Positions 6,374-15,970 of a stretch of DNA of 64,000 nucleotides are shown here, in pieces (within the stretch, counting starts at the first letter, position 1; every line of letters starts with the position of its first letter). The stretch is from an uncultured Bacteroidales bacterium (GTDB lineage: Bacteria; Bacteroidota; Bacteroidia; Bacteroidales; Paludibacteraceae): assembly GCA_902784585.1 (NCBI GenBank), contig CACZVM010000008.1, forward strand, positions 1 to 64,000, written 5' to 3'. The translations under genes and the position numbers were made by a program. The notes beneath the pieces were generated by a model. The model was given only the letters and a program-made list of their open reading frames with translations, ran no database searches and was not told the DNA's origin.

Positions 6374-7552
6374 ATGGTTAAAAAGTGGCTATGCATATTG
6401 CTGTCTTTGTTTGTCTATACGAGCGTATGGGCAAACAAAGATTCTTTATCTGTAGCCGAACGTAACGCGCTTCAAGGCTTCAACGACACCATCGACCGTC
6501 TGGCAGAAGATTTCGTGGAAGCCTATCTGGTAGTAGCCGATCCGGGTAAGAATCTCTATTCCGTATTGGGACATTGCGCATTGCGTTTAAAATGCGACAC
6601 GTTCGGGTTGGATTATATTTTCAGTTATGAGAGTGAAGATGCTTCGCAGAAAGTGTTATCTTTCTTAGCCGGTCATCTCAAGATGGGTTTATATGCGATT
6701 CCTGTTGATACCTATAGCCAAGTATATCAAGAAGACGGCCGTGGTGTTCGTCAGTATCATTTGAATCTCTCTCCGGCTGACAAGCAAGAGTTGTGGCGCG
6801 TATTGGATGAGGAGAAGGCTCGCGGAGAGGAGCTGGATTATGACTATTACCATAGAGGTTGTGCCAATAGTTGTGTCAGGTTTGTAAATAAGGCATTGCG
6901 CGGCAAGAAGATTATGTATGCTCCTTGGGAACGCGACTATGTAACAGGTAGAGAATTGGGACGTGAACATACTTGCAATGCTCTTTGGAAGCGCTTTTGG
7001 ATATGTTTTATTTCCGGAAATGAAATAGATAAACCTCTTTATCGGGAAGCACAGCTGATTATGCCGGAAGATTTGGTGTCTGCATGGCAAAAGGCCGCAG
7101 TAGATGGTCGACCGCTGTTGAGTTCTGTGCCGGAGGTATTGGTGGAAGGAAATCCGCAAACCGGTAATACATGGTTCACTCCGCTTGTGTTTGCGCTTAT
7201 CGTGTTGTTAATATCTATTGCAAATCTATGGTGGAAAAAGCCGTATTGGGATTGGCTGATCTTGGGCGTGCAAACGATCATCGGTATCGTAATGACGTAT
7301 TTGTTGTTCGTTTCCGATTTGTGTTGCACGGATTGGAATTGGCTGTACGTGGTTTTCAATCCCCTGCCGGCTATCTTCTGGTATTGGCGCAGATATTGGG
7401 TGTTGCCTTATATAGGTGTTCAGGTGATTTGGTGCGTTGCGATGATATATATGCTGCTTACTAATCAAGTGCTTGTGGATTGGCCGCACATTGTGCTCGC
7501 TCTGGCCTTTGCTGCAGTTTTATTGAAGCAATATCTGGTTAAAACAAAATAA
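6374..7552 (+). CDS. DUF4105 membrane protein
   Basis: About 392 residues. A signal peptide or first membrane segment starts M-V-K-K-W-L-C-I-L-L. The periplasmic DUF4105-like domain (about 25-230) has G-H-C-A-L-R near residue 73 and a cysteine-containing C-A-N-S-C-V-R-F near residue 165, the conserved His and Cys positions of the family. Four to five hydrophobic helices follow from about 268. DUF4105 proteins in Bacteroidota have been linked to lipoprotein N-acylation, so envelope lipoprotein processing is plausible but unproven here. The frame is open from 6227, but that lies before the expected transcript start; 6374 gives the signal sequence. The 21 bases around this start recur at the next gene's start. 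Confidence 0.75.
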   Translation: MVKKWLCILLSLFVYTSVWANKDSLSVAERNALQGFNDTIDRLAEDFVEAYLVVADPGKNLYSVLGHCALRLKCDTFGLDYIFSYESEDASQKVLSFLAGHLKMGLYAIPVDTYSQVYQEDGRGVRQYHLNLSPADKQELWRVLDEEKARGEELDYDYYHRGCANSCVRFVNKALRGKKIMYAPWERDYVTGRELGREHTCNALWKRFWICFISGNEIDKPLYREAQLIMPEDLVSAWQKAAVDGRPLLSSVPEVLVEGNPQTGNTWFTPLVFALIVLLISIANLWWKKPYWDWLILGVQTIIGIVMTYLLFVSDLCCTDWNWLYVVFNPLPAIFWYWRRYWVLPYIGVQVIWCVAMIYMLLTNQVLVDWPHIVLALAFAAVLLKQYLVKTK

Positions 7553-7578
7553 TTGAAAAATATAAGGTACAAAAAGAT

Positions 7579-10500
7579 ATGGTTAATTTAAATTTTAAAA
7601 AGAAAAAGAATTTATCGCAAACGTTTTTGCGTTTGCTGATGTTGTTGTTGGTGCTGCCCATGGCATTTGTGAATGTGTGGGCTGGGGACTCCTATGTGAC
7701 GCATTTACGAGTGTTTGTTCCTACTGAAGACACTGGAAAGGGTTTGGTGTATTGTGCCAAATCGAGTAGTTCTACGCCGAGCGATAATCAATACTTGGCT
7801 TTGAAGGTTGCCGATGAAACCTACAAAAATGAAGAAAGTCAGGGAACAAAAAAGAATGGCAAATATACAGGTGGTGTAGCCTGTAAATTTTACGGTTGGG
7901 CCAAACCTGCTCGCGGTTATGCGTTTAATAAGTGGGAAGGATATGACTATTCGAGTATTAATGGTGCAGCATCTAACGTAGAAGGTGCAGCAAGCCCCAA
8001 AGCACACACGGGAACAGCCGATCAAATTACGGCTACATCATGGGGTGGAGGTGCCGGAACTGAAGTACACAGAACTGCAAAAGCGACATGGAAGGCTGCA
8101 ACTCCTTATACAGTGACGTACAAAGAACCGGTAGGCGGCAGTTATTCAGTGTCATACAGTTATCTCAAAGTAGAGAACAATGCTTTCAAAACCGCAACAG
8201 AAACCTTGTCTTTGTCTCCGGGTAGTGGCGACAAAAAACCATATGGACTGACAGATACAGAACACGAAAACGGTTATTCCTATGCGGCGGATGTGATTAA
8301 GCTGACCGTACCTACTGTCGATAGAACTAACTTTATAGGTTGGTATAAAGGAGATACCTATTTAGGTAATACAGCAGAGAACTTCGTATATTCTATTTCT
8401 TCTAATCCTGAGAATGCCAATATCTCAGCACACTTCAAATGGATAGTAGTATCCACTCCGGAAGAAACATTAATCAGCACAAAGTTAGGAAACGCGGATG
8501 TGGCAGCATCGGTTGAGTTTGAGATGACATCTGTGACAGGTTCGTGGACTGCTTCCGATTTTACGGTTACTTTGGAGGATGCAACCGGAACAGGCACATT
8601 CGGAAATGTTACCAAATCATATGCCGACAATACGTTGACCGTTAACTTTACATACAATGCCAACGGAGTATACGGTAGTATGTCCACAGTTAATATTCAA
8701 GTGATACCGTCTAACGGAACCGGAGCTAATGCTTCGGTGAAAGCTAGTGCGGAAGAGGATGTAAGTTTTGAAGCAAAAGTGTTGATAGGAGGTGCGGTTG
8801 ATAAAACTGGTACTTTGGTAGACATGCTTGAGTATGCAAATGGATTGACGACTGATGATATCACGCTGCAATTGGCGCAAAATGTAACGGTTACGTCCAT
8901 TTTGCACTTCAAGAAGACGATGAAATTGGATTTGAATAGCAAGACCTTGTCATCCACCACTCTTAGCAATCTGATTTTGGTGAAGGGCAATAGTGCTTCC
9001 GATAATGTGAAATTGACTATTGACGATGATAGCGAGCTTAAAGCCGGTGCTATTTCTTTGGCAAAGAGCGAAAATAATACTATACAGGCTATTAAGATAG
9101 ACGATGCCAATCAGTTGATTCTTAATGTAGGAAACGTATTAGTCGAAAATACAGCCACATACGCTTCTAACAGCAACGCGAAAGCGTATGGTGTGGGTGT
9201 CGTAGGAACTGCTACATTAAAAATGTTCGGTGGTAGTATCTCTGCGACATCAGACCATAATGCGTATGGCGTATATGCGGGAGCTGGTTATGCTACGTTA
9301 TTTGCCGGATCCATCAGCGCATCTGCTAAGGCGGAGGCTTATGGTATCTATACTGCTGCCACAACCAATATCAGTTCGGGTGTGAGAGTTTCGGCTACTT
9401 CAACTACGGGCAATACTGCGACTGCGCTTCATGTGAATGGCGGTAAGACGGTATTGGATAATGTAACATTAACGGCTACTGCTGCGGCATCCTATGCATA
9501 TGGAGCTAATGTGCAAGCTGGCCAGTTATCGATGAATGGTGGCTCTGCTACGGCAGAAGCGGCTACATCTTATGTGTATGGCGTGAACATACAGTCGGGT
9601 GCAAGTGCTACCATTCAGCAGAATGCAAACATCGCGGCAGAAGCTACGGGTGCTTCGGGAACAAGAGTATATGGCGTGAACAATCTCGGAACACTCAAAA
9701 TGGTTAATAGCACGATTACGGCTATTGCGCAAACCAATTATGCAACGGCAGTTAATAGCGAAACATCCGCTGTCAGCACAACTATCGAGGGTGGCACCTA
9801 TTCTGCAATTTCTTCCTCCGGCTATGCCTATGGTTTGCATCATCAATATGGCGCATTGGATGTAGATGGCGGTTCGTTTTCCGCTACCTCGGAAGGCGAC
9901 AATGTCTATGGTGGACGTACAGCAGAAGACGGTGCAATCGCTAATGCTACTCTGAATAGTGAAACGACAGGCAGTGGAAAGACTGTATATGGTTTTGTTT
10001 GCGGTGTGGAAAATAAAAATATCTCATTGACCAATTGTACGATTAAAGCCAAATCAGCTACTTCTGCAGCCTATGCTATCTATAGTCGCGGCAATGTGAC
10101 AGCGACTAATTGTTCGCTTGAGGCTAAAACTTTGAGTGGTGCTACTGCTTGCGGTTTCTATGCAGAAAAAGGTACAAATGCTCTAAATAATACAGACGCT
10201 GCGGTAGAAGCTTATACAATTGAAGCATATGGTGTTAACATGATAGCAGGAACTCTGACTATAGATGACGGATCGTATAGCGTGAACGCTCGGCAAGCTC
10301 CGGCAACAGCAGCTGCCGAGAGTAAGGCGTATGGTGTGCGGGTTGCAGATGGAAAAACAATAACTATGAGTGATGCTTCATTCGTTGTAACAGGAGAAAA
10401 TGGTTCATTCTCGCAAAATGTATATGGTGTATATACCGGAACAGGAACAATTAATAGTACCAATTGTAATTTTGATGTAACCGCCGGCACGAAAGCAATG

Positions 10501-13500
10501 GGAATGTATGGAGGAGCCAATAGTACTTTTGCTTTGGAGAATAATACAATTATAACCAATGCTATTACAAAAACAGATGCATATGGTGTTTCGTTTGCGG
10601 GAAATTTCGAAATAAATGGAGATGATATTCAGGCGGTTGCACAGTCATATTCTTCTTATTCTCTCTATTTTACATCTACTGCGGTTGGAAATGTATTAGG
10701 AGGAAAATTCAAGGCCGAAGGTTATTCCAGTAAATCAGACCAGATTATTGCTCCGATTAATACAGCAGCTTTGGCAGACAATGTACATGTGAAAGGTGGT
10801 TTCTTTAGTGACAATGTACGTTTGCGTTATTATGTGCCGGACGGGTATGATATCTATGGCGTAGATCCGATTGCACCGGAATATGCGCAAGGTTATTACT
10901 ATACGGTAAATGATCATTTGCCATACGAAAATGTATGCTATATTACCGAAAAATCAGTTGGATTCCCGACGCTAGAGGAGGCATTTGATTATGCACGCAA
11001 CCACTCCGGTTCGACGTATAATATCATTATGACGCAGCCGTATACATTGCCGGCTGGTAATTATTCCCTTCCGTCCAATGCAAAACTCGTTGTGCCGGAT
11101 CGAGCTTCGCGCACTACGGCAATCGGTATAACCGCTGAGCGTCAATTCCCTAATGAGGACTTGATTACGGAGAACCGCTGCTTGACATTTGCCAACGGAG
11201 TAAACTTGGATGTATATGGAATGATAGAGGTAAGTGCGAAGCAATATACAGTTAACGTAGGACGCATCGCATACGTGTTAGGCCCATATGGCCGTATTCA
11301 TCTAGAGGAAGGTAGTACGATTACTTTGAATAGCGGCGCAAAAATTAATGCATGGGGGTATATCACCGGTCAAGGTGAAATCCGAGTTAAGAATGGCGCG
11401 GAAGTGCGTGAGTTCTTCCAAATCCACGATATGAAGGCTGCTTCTGCTATAACCGATTGGACCAGTTACGCGAATAAGAATACCTACAAGGCATTCCTTA
11501 TGAATCAATACTATATCCAAAGCATTGAGGCTCCAACCAAGTATTATTATGGAGGAAAGTTAATTGGCTCGCTGAGTATTACCTCCAATGCAACGGCGGC
11601 AACAAGTGTTAAAGCAGATAATGTCCAGTTAGTGGCAACAGAGGATGCTTTCTTTACAGTGGATACGGAGGATGAGTCGGCATGGGTACGTAAGAGTTAT
11701 AATCCGACAACAGATCGAATCACATGGGAAACGAATAGTTCAGCTTCGCTAGGTTCTATCAGCGTTTCTATGAGTTCGTACGGCTTTGATTCGAAGGATT
11801 ACACGCTCCCATTTTCCAGCAACATGACGATTCACGCCTTAAGCGGAATATTTAATATTACACAAAGTACAGTATTGCTTCCGGGATGTGAGATAGAAAT
11901 AGACAAGACGGCAACCTTACACATCAACGATGAAGACAAGAATGGGGACAATATGGGCTTGTACCTATATGACTTGGCGCAATGGGGAAAATACTATGAC
12001 TCAAGTAAAAAGTATTTCATGCCAGCTGTATATTCTCCTTCTTGGGCTAACGGTGTATGCCCCCGTGGTGATGGAACATCCAATGCATGTTTGAAAGATG
12101 CCGCTATCTATGTAAAAGGTAAGATTGAAGTAGCGGGTGCTATTTATACTACCGCTGGTGGTGCTGCAATATATTCGGATGATGAAAATGCCGGTACGAT
12201 TGAGTTTAGCGCCAATGCTGCGGCAGACGGTAATTTATATAGAACGTATGAAGGAGGCGGTGCTACTGCTGTGACATCCGCTCAATTGCGTAATGGCGGT
12301 ATCAACGGATCCACTTTCACAGCGACCAAAGGTGTAGCCGCCGCGAATGATACTTACGCCTATATGGACATCGACAATGATGGCATTTATATGTGGACCA
12401 ATTTGGCTACCGTGGACGCATGTGTAGTACAAGATAAGAACACATCTGTCTATTATGCGAAACCGCAAGGCTATGTGGCTATCACAAGCGATACGGAGGA
12501 TGAGAACCATTTGTTCCATTCAGTAGTAGGAGAACGTCTCTTTATTCAACAGCTGATGGAAGCAGGTTGCGTATGGTGGGAAGTGATAGCAGTAGGTGGT
12601 GGCGTATATTATTGTGAGACGAACGATACCTACTATGAGTATGATGAATTGGACGGATGGGTAGAAGTGAAACGCACCGTGACCTTCTATTTCACTGATC
12701 CGAAGAGTGAAGCGGCGGATAAGAAGAAAGTGCTGACCGTAAACTACGGTGCGAAACCGGATGTATCGATTGTATCCAACCCATCCAAGGCGGAAGATGC
12801 TGCGGCTACCTATCAGTTCAGCGGATGGAAATATAGCGAAACGGGTGCAGTGCATGCCTATACGGCTACGGATTATGAGTCTGTGACGGAGAATGGCACG
12901 TACTACCTGCCGGTATTTGATGCGATCACGAAGAAATATACGATCACGTTTAAGAAAGCGAAGAATAATACGGATGTGCCGGTAGAATGCTTCTATGGAC
13001 AAAGTCCGGAATATGCCGCCTCATGGGCATCGTCCGCGCAATATGACTATGAGTTCACCGGTTGGAAAGCAGCCGACAATACCGTTTATCCGGTAGGAGA
13101 GGCGCTCCCTGCTGTTACCGGTGCTACCTATTATACCGCGCAATGGACCAACCATACTCGTTCCTATAATATCACGTGGGTGAATGGCGAAACAACCTTA
13201 GAGGTAGATAAAAACCAACCTTACGGTACGACAACAGCATTTAATGGCACTCTCCCGACCAAAGCAACAGACAATGACTATGTCTATTCGTTCTGCGGAT
13301 GGCGCAGTAGTCTGACGGGATCAACCTATGCGAATGGTTCTACGCCTACTGTCGGCGGTGAAACCACCTACGAGGCACAGTATACCACCACGCCGCGTTA
13401 TGCCATCACTTTCAATAACTACGATGGTACCCAACTCGCTCGTACGATCTATACGGAAGGCGAGCATCCAGCTTATGACGGAGTGCCTGCTCGTAAGCGC

Positions 13501-15474
13501 GATGCAGATGGTTACTTTGTCTTTATCGGCTGGAAGGATGGTAACGGTGCGGACTATACTGCCAATGCAACGCTGCCTTTTGTTACCGGCAAGGAAACTT
13601 ATACTGCTCAATATAGTTATACCAACGACTTGTTTGATATTACGCTCAACAACGTAGATGGCAATGGTGCTTCTTGGTCTGGAAAGTTCGGTGTAGGTTC
13701 AACTCCGTTCTATGATCCGAATAACGATGATGTCCCGAATACTCCGGAAAAAGCTGGTGATGCACAGTATAGTTATCCGTTCACGGGTTGGACTCCGGCA
13801 TTGCAACCTGTTTCCGGCGAGGCAACTTATACTGCGCAGTTCGGTGAAGAAATCAACTCCTATACTATTACGTTTGCAAACGTGGATGGTAAGGGTGCAC
13901 AGCAGCAATTAGAATATGATTATGGTGATACGCCTGAATATAGTGGTGTGGTATCAATGTATTCAGATGGTACACATTTGTACTCTTTTAGAGCTTGGAA
14001 ACGAACTTCTGACCAACAAGAGTACACTACTTTGCCTAAAGTTGTTGGCAATGAGACCTATACGGCACAATATGATGTGGTTGAGAATTTAGATGTAAAT
14101 GACGACATTACGGTGGATGAGAATTCCTCTATAGGAAATACTATCGTTCATGTCTCCGGTAAGTTGAACGTAGCGGATGGTGTGACTCTCACAACCACGA
14201 ACCTCATCTTGGAGGCTTCGGAAAGTGCTTCGGGTCAGATTGCAGATGAAAGTAATGTGACAGTTACCGGAAATGTGTATTACGATCTCAAACTCAATAC
14301 CGCTGCTCGTCATTGGCACGCGTTCGGTGTGCCTTGGGCAGTTGATCTGAATGTTAATCCGCTGACGGAGGTAGAGACAGGTCGTACGTTGACGCTCGGA
14401 AGCAATTATGAAATCGTGTACTACGATACCTATACACGTGCTGCGCAAGGCGCAGGTGCTCATTGCTGGAAGTACCTCAAGCATTATGACCAGGCCGGTC
14501 AGCCGATAGACGAATTGGCTGCGGGTAAGGGTTATATGATCGCCTTCACGAGCCCTGTGCAAACCGTTCGCTTTGTGAAGAAATCCGGTGCGCCCATTTT
14601 CTTCGACGGCTCAAACAGCGTGACTGGCGGAGACGGTGAAGATGGAGGATGGAATGCAATCGCCAACCCGATGGCTTACCATGCTACGCTGAGTGCCGGT
14701 CCTACAGTGGGTTATGTGCACGACGGCGGCGAGATAGGCAGCGACGGCTATACGCCCTATGACATCAACGGTACGAGATATATCGTAGGTAAGACTGTTT
14801 ATGTTCAGGCGACAGCTGATCAGTCAATAGTTGTAAATCCTGCCGGTTCAGCAGGTGAAATGACCGTCGTTTCCGCTCCTAAGCGTCGCGCTAAGGCTAC
14901 CGACAAGCAGTATCTCTCGCTGAGCGACTACTATGCAGTTTCGCTGACCAATGCCGACGGCGTAGAGAGCAAGGTATATGTATTGCCGGAAGAGGATAAG
15001 ACCGACGAGTATGTCATCGGACATGACTTGAGCCAATTCAGCATGAGCAATAAGAAGGCTCAGATCTGGGTGGATCGTTATGATACCAAGCTGGCACTGA
15101 ACACCACGGCTCCTGTCGCCGATATGGCAGAGTTCCCGATCAGCCTATATGCACCTGCCGAAGGAGAATACATGATTACAATTAATAATTCACAATTCAC
15201 AATGCACAATTCCGATTACGCTGTCTATCTGACCTATGACGGCCGCGTCATCTGGAACCTGAGCAGCAGTCCGTACACGCTGACGCTCAATGGCGGTATT
15301 GACAGCAACTACGGCTTGCGTCTGTACGCGGAGCAGAGTCCGCAAACGACAACCGGTATCGACGAAGCTGTCATCGATGCACAGGGTCAGACGCAGAAAG
15401 TGCTGATCCACGACAAGGTATATATCATCCGTGGCGATAAAGTGTATAGCATTGATGGCCAGATAGTAAAGTGA
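7579..15474 (+). CDS. Giant repetitive surface protein with InlB-type repeats
   Basis: A 2631-residue exported protein. Residues 1-36 form a signal peptide ending F-V-N-V-W-A. From about 530 to 1070 run some 20 degenerate units containing A-Y-G-V or V-Y-G-V and G-G-S, a pattern expected of a right-handed beta-helix adhesin. Around 1695-2170 lie six Listeria-Bacteroides (InlB B) repeats, each starting like Y-T-I-T-F and ending G-W-K...Y-T-A-Q-W. A C-terminal region follows with a short tail, K-V-Y-I-I-R-G-D-K-V-Y-S-I-D-G-Q, resembling the tails of the proteins at 15971 and 18982, possibly an export signal. Residues near 2535 (I-N-N-S-Q-F-T-M-H-N-S) come from a short DNA repeat. Adhesion or matrix function is inferred; the substrate is unknown. 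Confidence 0.75.
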   Translation: MVNLNFKKKKNLSQTFLRLLMLLLVLPMAFVNVWAGDSYVTHLRVFVPTEDTGKGLVYCAKSSSSTPSDNQYLALKVADETYKNEESQGTKKNGKYTGGVACKFYGWAKPARGYAFNKWEGYDYSSINGAASNVEGAASPKAHTGTADQITATSWGGGAGTEVHRTAKATWKAATPYTVTYKEPVGGSYSVSYSYLKVENNAFKTATETLSLSPGSGDKKPYGLTDTEHENGYSYAADVIKLTVPTVDRTNFIGWYKGDTYLGNTAENFVYSISSNPENANISAHFKWIVVSTPEETLISTKLGNADVAASVEFEMTSVTGSWTASDFTVTLEDATGTGTFGNVTKSYADNTLTVNFTYNANGVYGSMSTVNIQVIPSNGTGANASVKASAEEDVSFEAKVLIGGAVDKTGTLVDMLEYANGLTTDDITLQLAQNVTVTSILHFKKTMKLDLNSKTLSSTTLSNLILVKGNSASDNVKLTIDDDSELKAGAISLAKSENNTIQAIKIDDANQLILNVGNVLVENTATYASNSNAKAYGVGVVGTATLKMFGGSISATSDHNAYGVYAGAGYATLFAGSISASAKAEAYGIYTAATTNISSGVRVSATSTTGNTATALHVNGGKTVLDNVTLTATAAASYAYGANVQAGQLSMNGGSATAEAATSYVYGVNIQSGASATIQQNANIAAEATGASGTRVYGVNNLGTLKMVNSTITAIAQTNYATAVNSETSAVSTTIEGGTYSAISSSGYAYGLHHQYGALDVDGGSFSATSEGDNVYGGRTAEDGAIANATLNSETTGSGKTVYGFVCGVENKNISLTNCTIKAKSATSAAYAIYSRGNVTATNCSLEAKTLSGATACGFYAEKGTNALNNTDAAVEAYTIEAYGVNMIAGTLTIDDGSYSVNARQAPATAAAESKAYGVRVADGKTITMSDASFVVTGENGSFSQNVYGVYTGTGTINSTNCNFDVTAGTKAMGMYGGANSTFALENNTIITNAITKTDAYGVSFAGNFEINGDDIQAVAQSYSSYSLYFTSTAVGNVLGGKFKAEGYSSKSDQIIAPINTAALADNVHVKGGFFSDNVRLRYYVPDGYDIYGVDPIAPEYAQGYYYTVNDHLPYENVCYITEKSVGFPTLEEAFDYARNHSGSTYNIIMTQPYTLPAGNYSLPSNAKLVVPDRASRTTAIGITAERQFPNEDLITENRCLTFANGVNLDVYGMIEVSAKQYTVNVGRIAYVLGPYGRIHLEEGSTITLNSGAKINAWGYITGQGEIRVKNGAEVREFFQIHDMKAASAITDWTSYANKNTYKAFLMNQYYIQSIEAPTKYYYGGKLIGSLSITSNATAATSVKADNVQLVATEDAFFTVDTEDESAWVRKSYNPTTDRITWETNSSASLGSISVSMSSYGFDSKDYTLPFSSNMTIHALSGIFNITQSTVLLPGCEIEIDKTATLHINDEDKNGDNMGLYLYDLAQWGKYYDSSKKYFMPAVYSPSWANGVCPRGDGTSNACLKDAAIYVKGKIEVAGAIYTTAGGAAIYSDDENAGTIEFSANAAADGNLYRTYEGGGATAVTSAQLRNGGINGSTFTATKGVAAANDTYAYMDIDNDGIYMWTNLATVDACVVQDKNTSVYYAKPQGYVAITSDTEDENHLFHSVVGERLFIQQLMEAGCVWWEVIAVGGGVYYCETNDTYYEYDELDGWVEVKRTVTFYFTDPKSEAADKKKVLTVNYGAKPDVSIVSNPSKAEDAAATYQFSGWKYSETGAVHAYTATDYESVTENGTYYLPVFDAITKKYTITFKKAKNNTDVPVECFYGQSPEYAASWASSAQYDYEFTGWKAADNTVYPVGEALPAVTGATYYTAQWTNHTRSYNITWVNGETTLEVDKNQPYGTTTAFNGTLPTKATDNDYVYSFCGWRSSLTGSTYANGSTPTVGGETTYEAQYTTTPRYAITFNNYDGTQLARTIYTEGEHPAYDGVPARKRDADGYFVFIGWKDGNGADYTANATLPFVTGKETYTAQYSYTNDLFDITLNNVDGNGASWSGKFGVGSTPFYDPNNDDVPNTPEKAGDAQYSYPFTGWTPALQPVSGEATYTAQFGEEINSYTITFANVDGKGAQQQLEYDYGDTPEYSGVVSMYSDGTHLYSFRAWKRTSDQQEYTTLPKVVGNETYTAQYDVVENLDVNDDITVDENSSIGNTIVHVSGKLNVADGVTLTTTNLILEASESASGQIADESNVTVTGNVYYDLKLNTAARHWHAFGVPWAVDLNVNPLTEVETGRTLTLGSNYEIVYYDTYTRAAQGAGAHCWKYLKHYDQAGQPIDELAAGKGYMIAFTSPVQTVRFVKKSGAPIFFDGSNSVTGGDGEDGGWNAIANPMAYHATLSAGPTVGYVHDGGEIGSDGYTPYDINGTRYIVGKTVYVQATADQSIVVNPAGSAGEMTVVSAPKRRAKATDKQYLSLSDYYAVSLTNADGVESKVYVLPEEDKTDEYVIGHDLSQFSMSNKKAQIWVDRYDTKLALNTTAPVADMAEFPISLYAPAEGEYMITINNSQFTMHNSDYAVYLTYDGRVIWNLSSSPYTLTLNGGIDSNYGLRLYAEQSPQTTTGIDEAVIDAQGQTQKVLIHDKVYIIRGDKVYSIDGQIVK
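15181..15212 (+). repeat. AATTCACA-type short tandem repeat inside a gene
   Basis: AATAATTCACAATTCACAAT and a variant unit lie in frame within the giant surface-protein gene and encode N-N-S-Q-F-T-M-H-N-S. The same repeat type recurs at 52689-52722 and 59120-59182. Confidence 0.6.
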
Positions 15475-15509
15475 AAGATGAAAGGTGAAAAATGAAAGGA
15501 GAACGAATT

Positions 15510-15659
15510 ATGAAGAAGCAACAATATATATCACCTCTCTGCGAGGTACTCAGCATGAACACAGTCCTCATGCAGGCGTTTGGTCCGGCCAGCATGCCGA
15601 ATGATCAGTTTAACGGCAGCAACCCTGCCCCTGCAAAACACGCTACGGACGCGTTCTAA
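15510..15659 (+). CDS. 49-residue peptide of a Bacteroidales short-protein family
   Basis: The peptide begins M-K-K-Q-Q-Y-I-S-P-L-C-E-V-L-S and ends P-A-K-H-A-T-D-A-F. The ATG at 15510 follows AAAGGAG with 8-base spacing, a clear ribosome site. An in-frame ATG at 15492 would add six residues. It resembles an uncharacterised class of 45-60 residue Bacteroidales proteins that begin MKK-x-Y-x-x-P-x-x-E-V. It has no signal peptide or helix and is followed by a hairpin. It sits 35 bases after the giant surface protein, in the same transcript, and its C-terminus nearly repeats the peptide at 2-40. A precursor or export-linked role is speculation. It is easily missed by gene callers. Confidence 0.65.
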   Translation: MKKQQYISPLCEVLSMNTVLMQAFGPASMPNDQFNGSNPAPAKHATDAF

Positions 15660-15728
15660 GCGACCAAGAAGCGAGGATCGGCTGCGCCTCCGAGTGGGTA
15701 TTCCTAATGGAGCGTAGACGGTGTAGTC

Positions 15729-15761
15729 AAGAGAGTGAGCCAGCGAATGGCTCTCTCTCTT
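15729..15761 (+). terminator. Hairpin terminator without a clean T-run
   Basis: AAGAGAGTGAGCC pairs with GGCTCTCTCTCTT at 12 of 13 positions around a 7-base loop. Only TTGTTGTC follows, so termination is likely but not certain. Confidence 0.5.
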
Positions 15762-15782
15762 GTTGTCTGGCACGAACGGCCA

Positions 15783-15857
15783 AAAACGGCAATCAGTCTT
15801 CGAAGCTTTCTATCGCACACATGTATATGTATGAGAGTGTGCGTTATATGCCGTTTT
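15783..15857 (+). other. Nested inverted repeats between transcription units
   Basis: AAAACGGCA (15783-15791) pairs with TGCCGTTTT (15849-15857), and inside it CGCACAC (15814-15820) pairs with GTGTGCG (15837-15843). TTTTT comes 9 bases later. It may be a second terminator or an operator just upstream of the next promoter. The rest of 15660-15970 shows only the terminator and promoter listed. Confidence 0.45.
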
Positions 15858-15908
15858 GACGGATTTTTCTTTCAAAATAGAGTTTTTTTCTATTTTTATG
15901 TGAAAAAA

Positions 15909-15945
15909 TTTGGTACTTTCCGTTTATTTTTGTAACTTTGCACGC
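15909..15945 (+). promoter_or_regulatory. Promoter of the secreted-protein gene at 15971
   Basis: TTTGGTA at 15909 and TAACTTTGC at 15933-15941. Transcription would start near 15948, which excludes the in-frame ATG at 15938 and supports 15971. Confidence 0.7.
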
Positions 15946-15970
15946 ATTTTTGTGCAAAGGTATAGAATTA

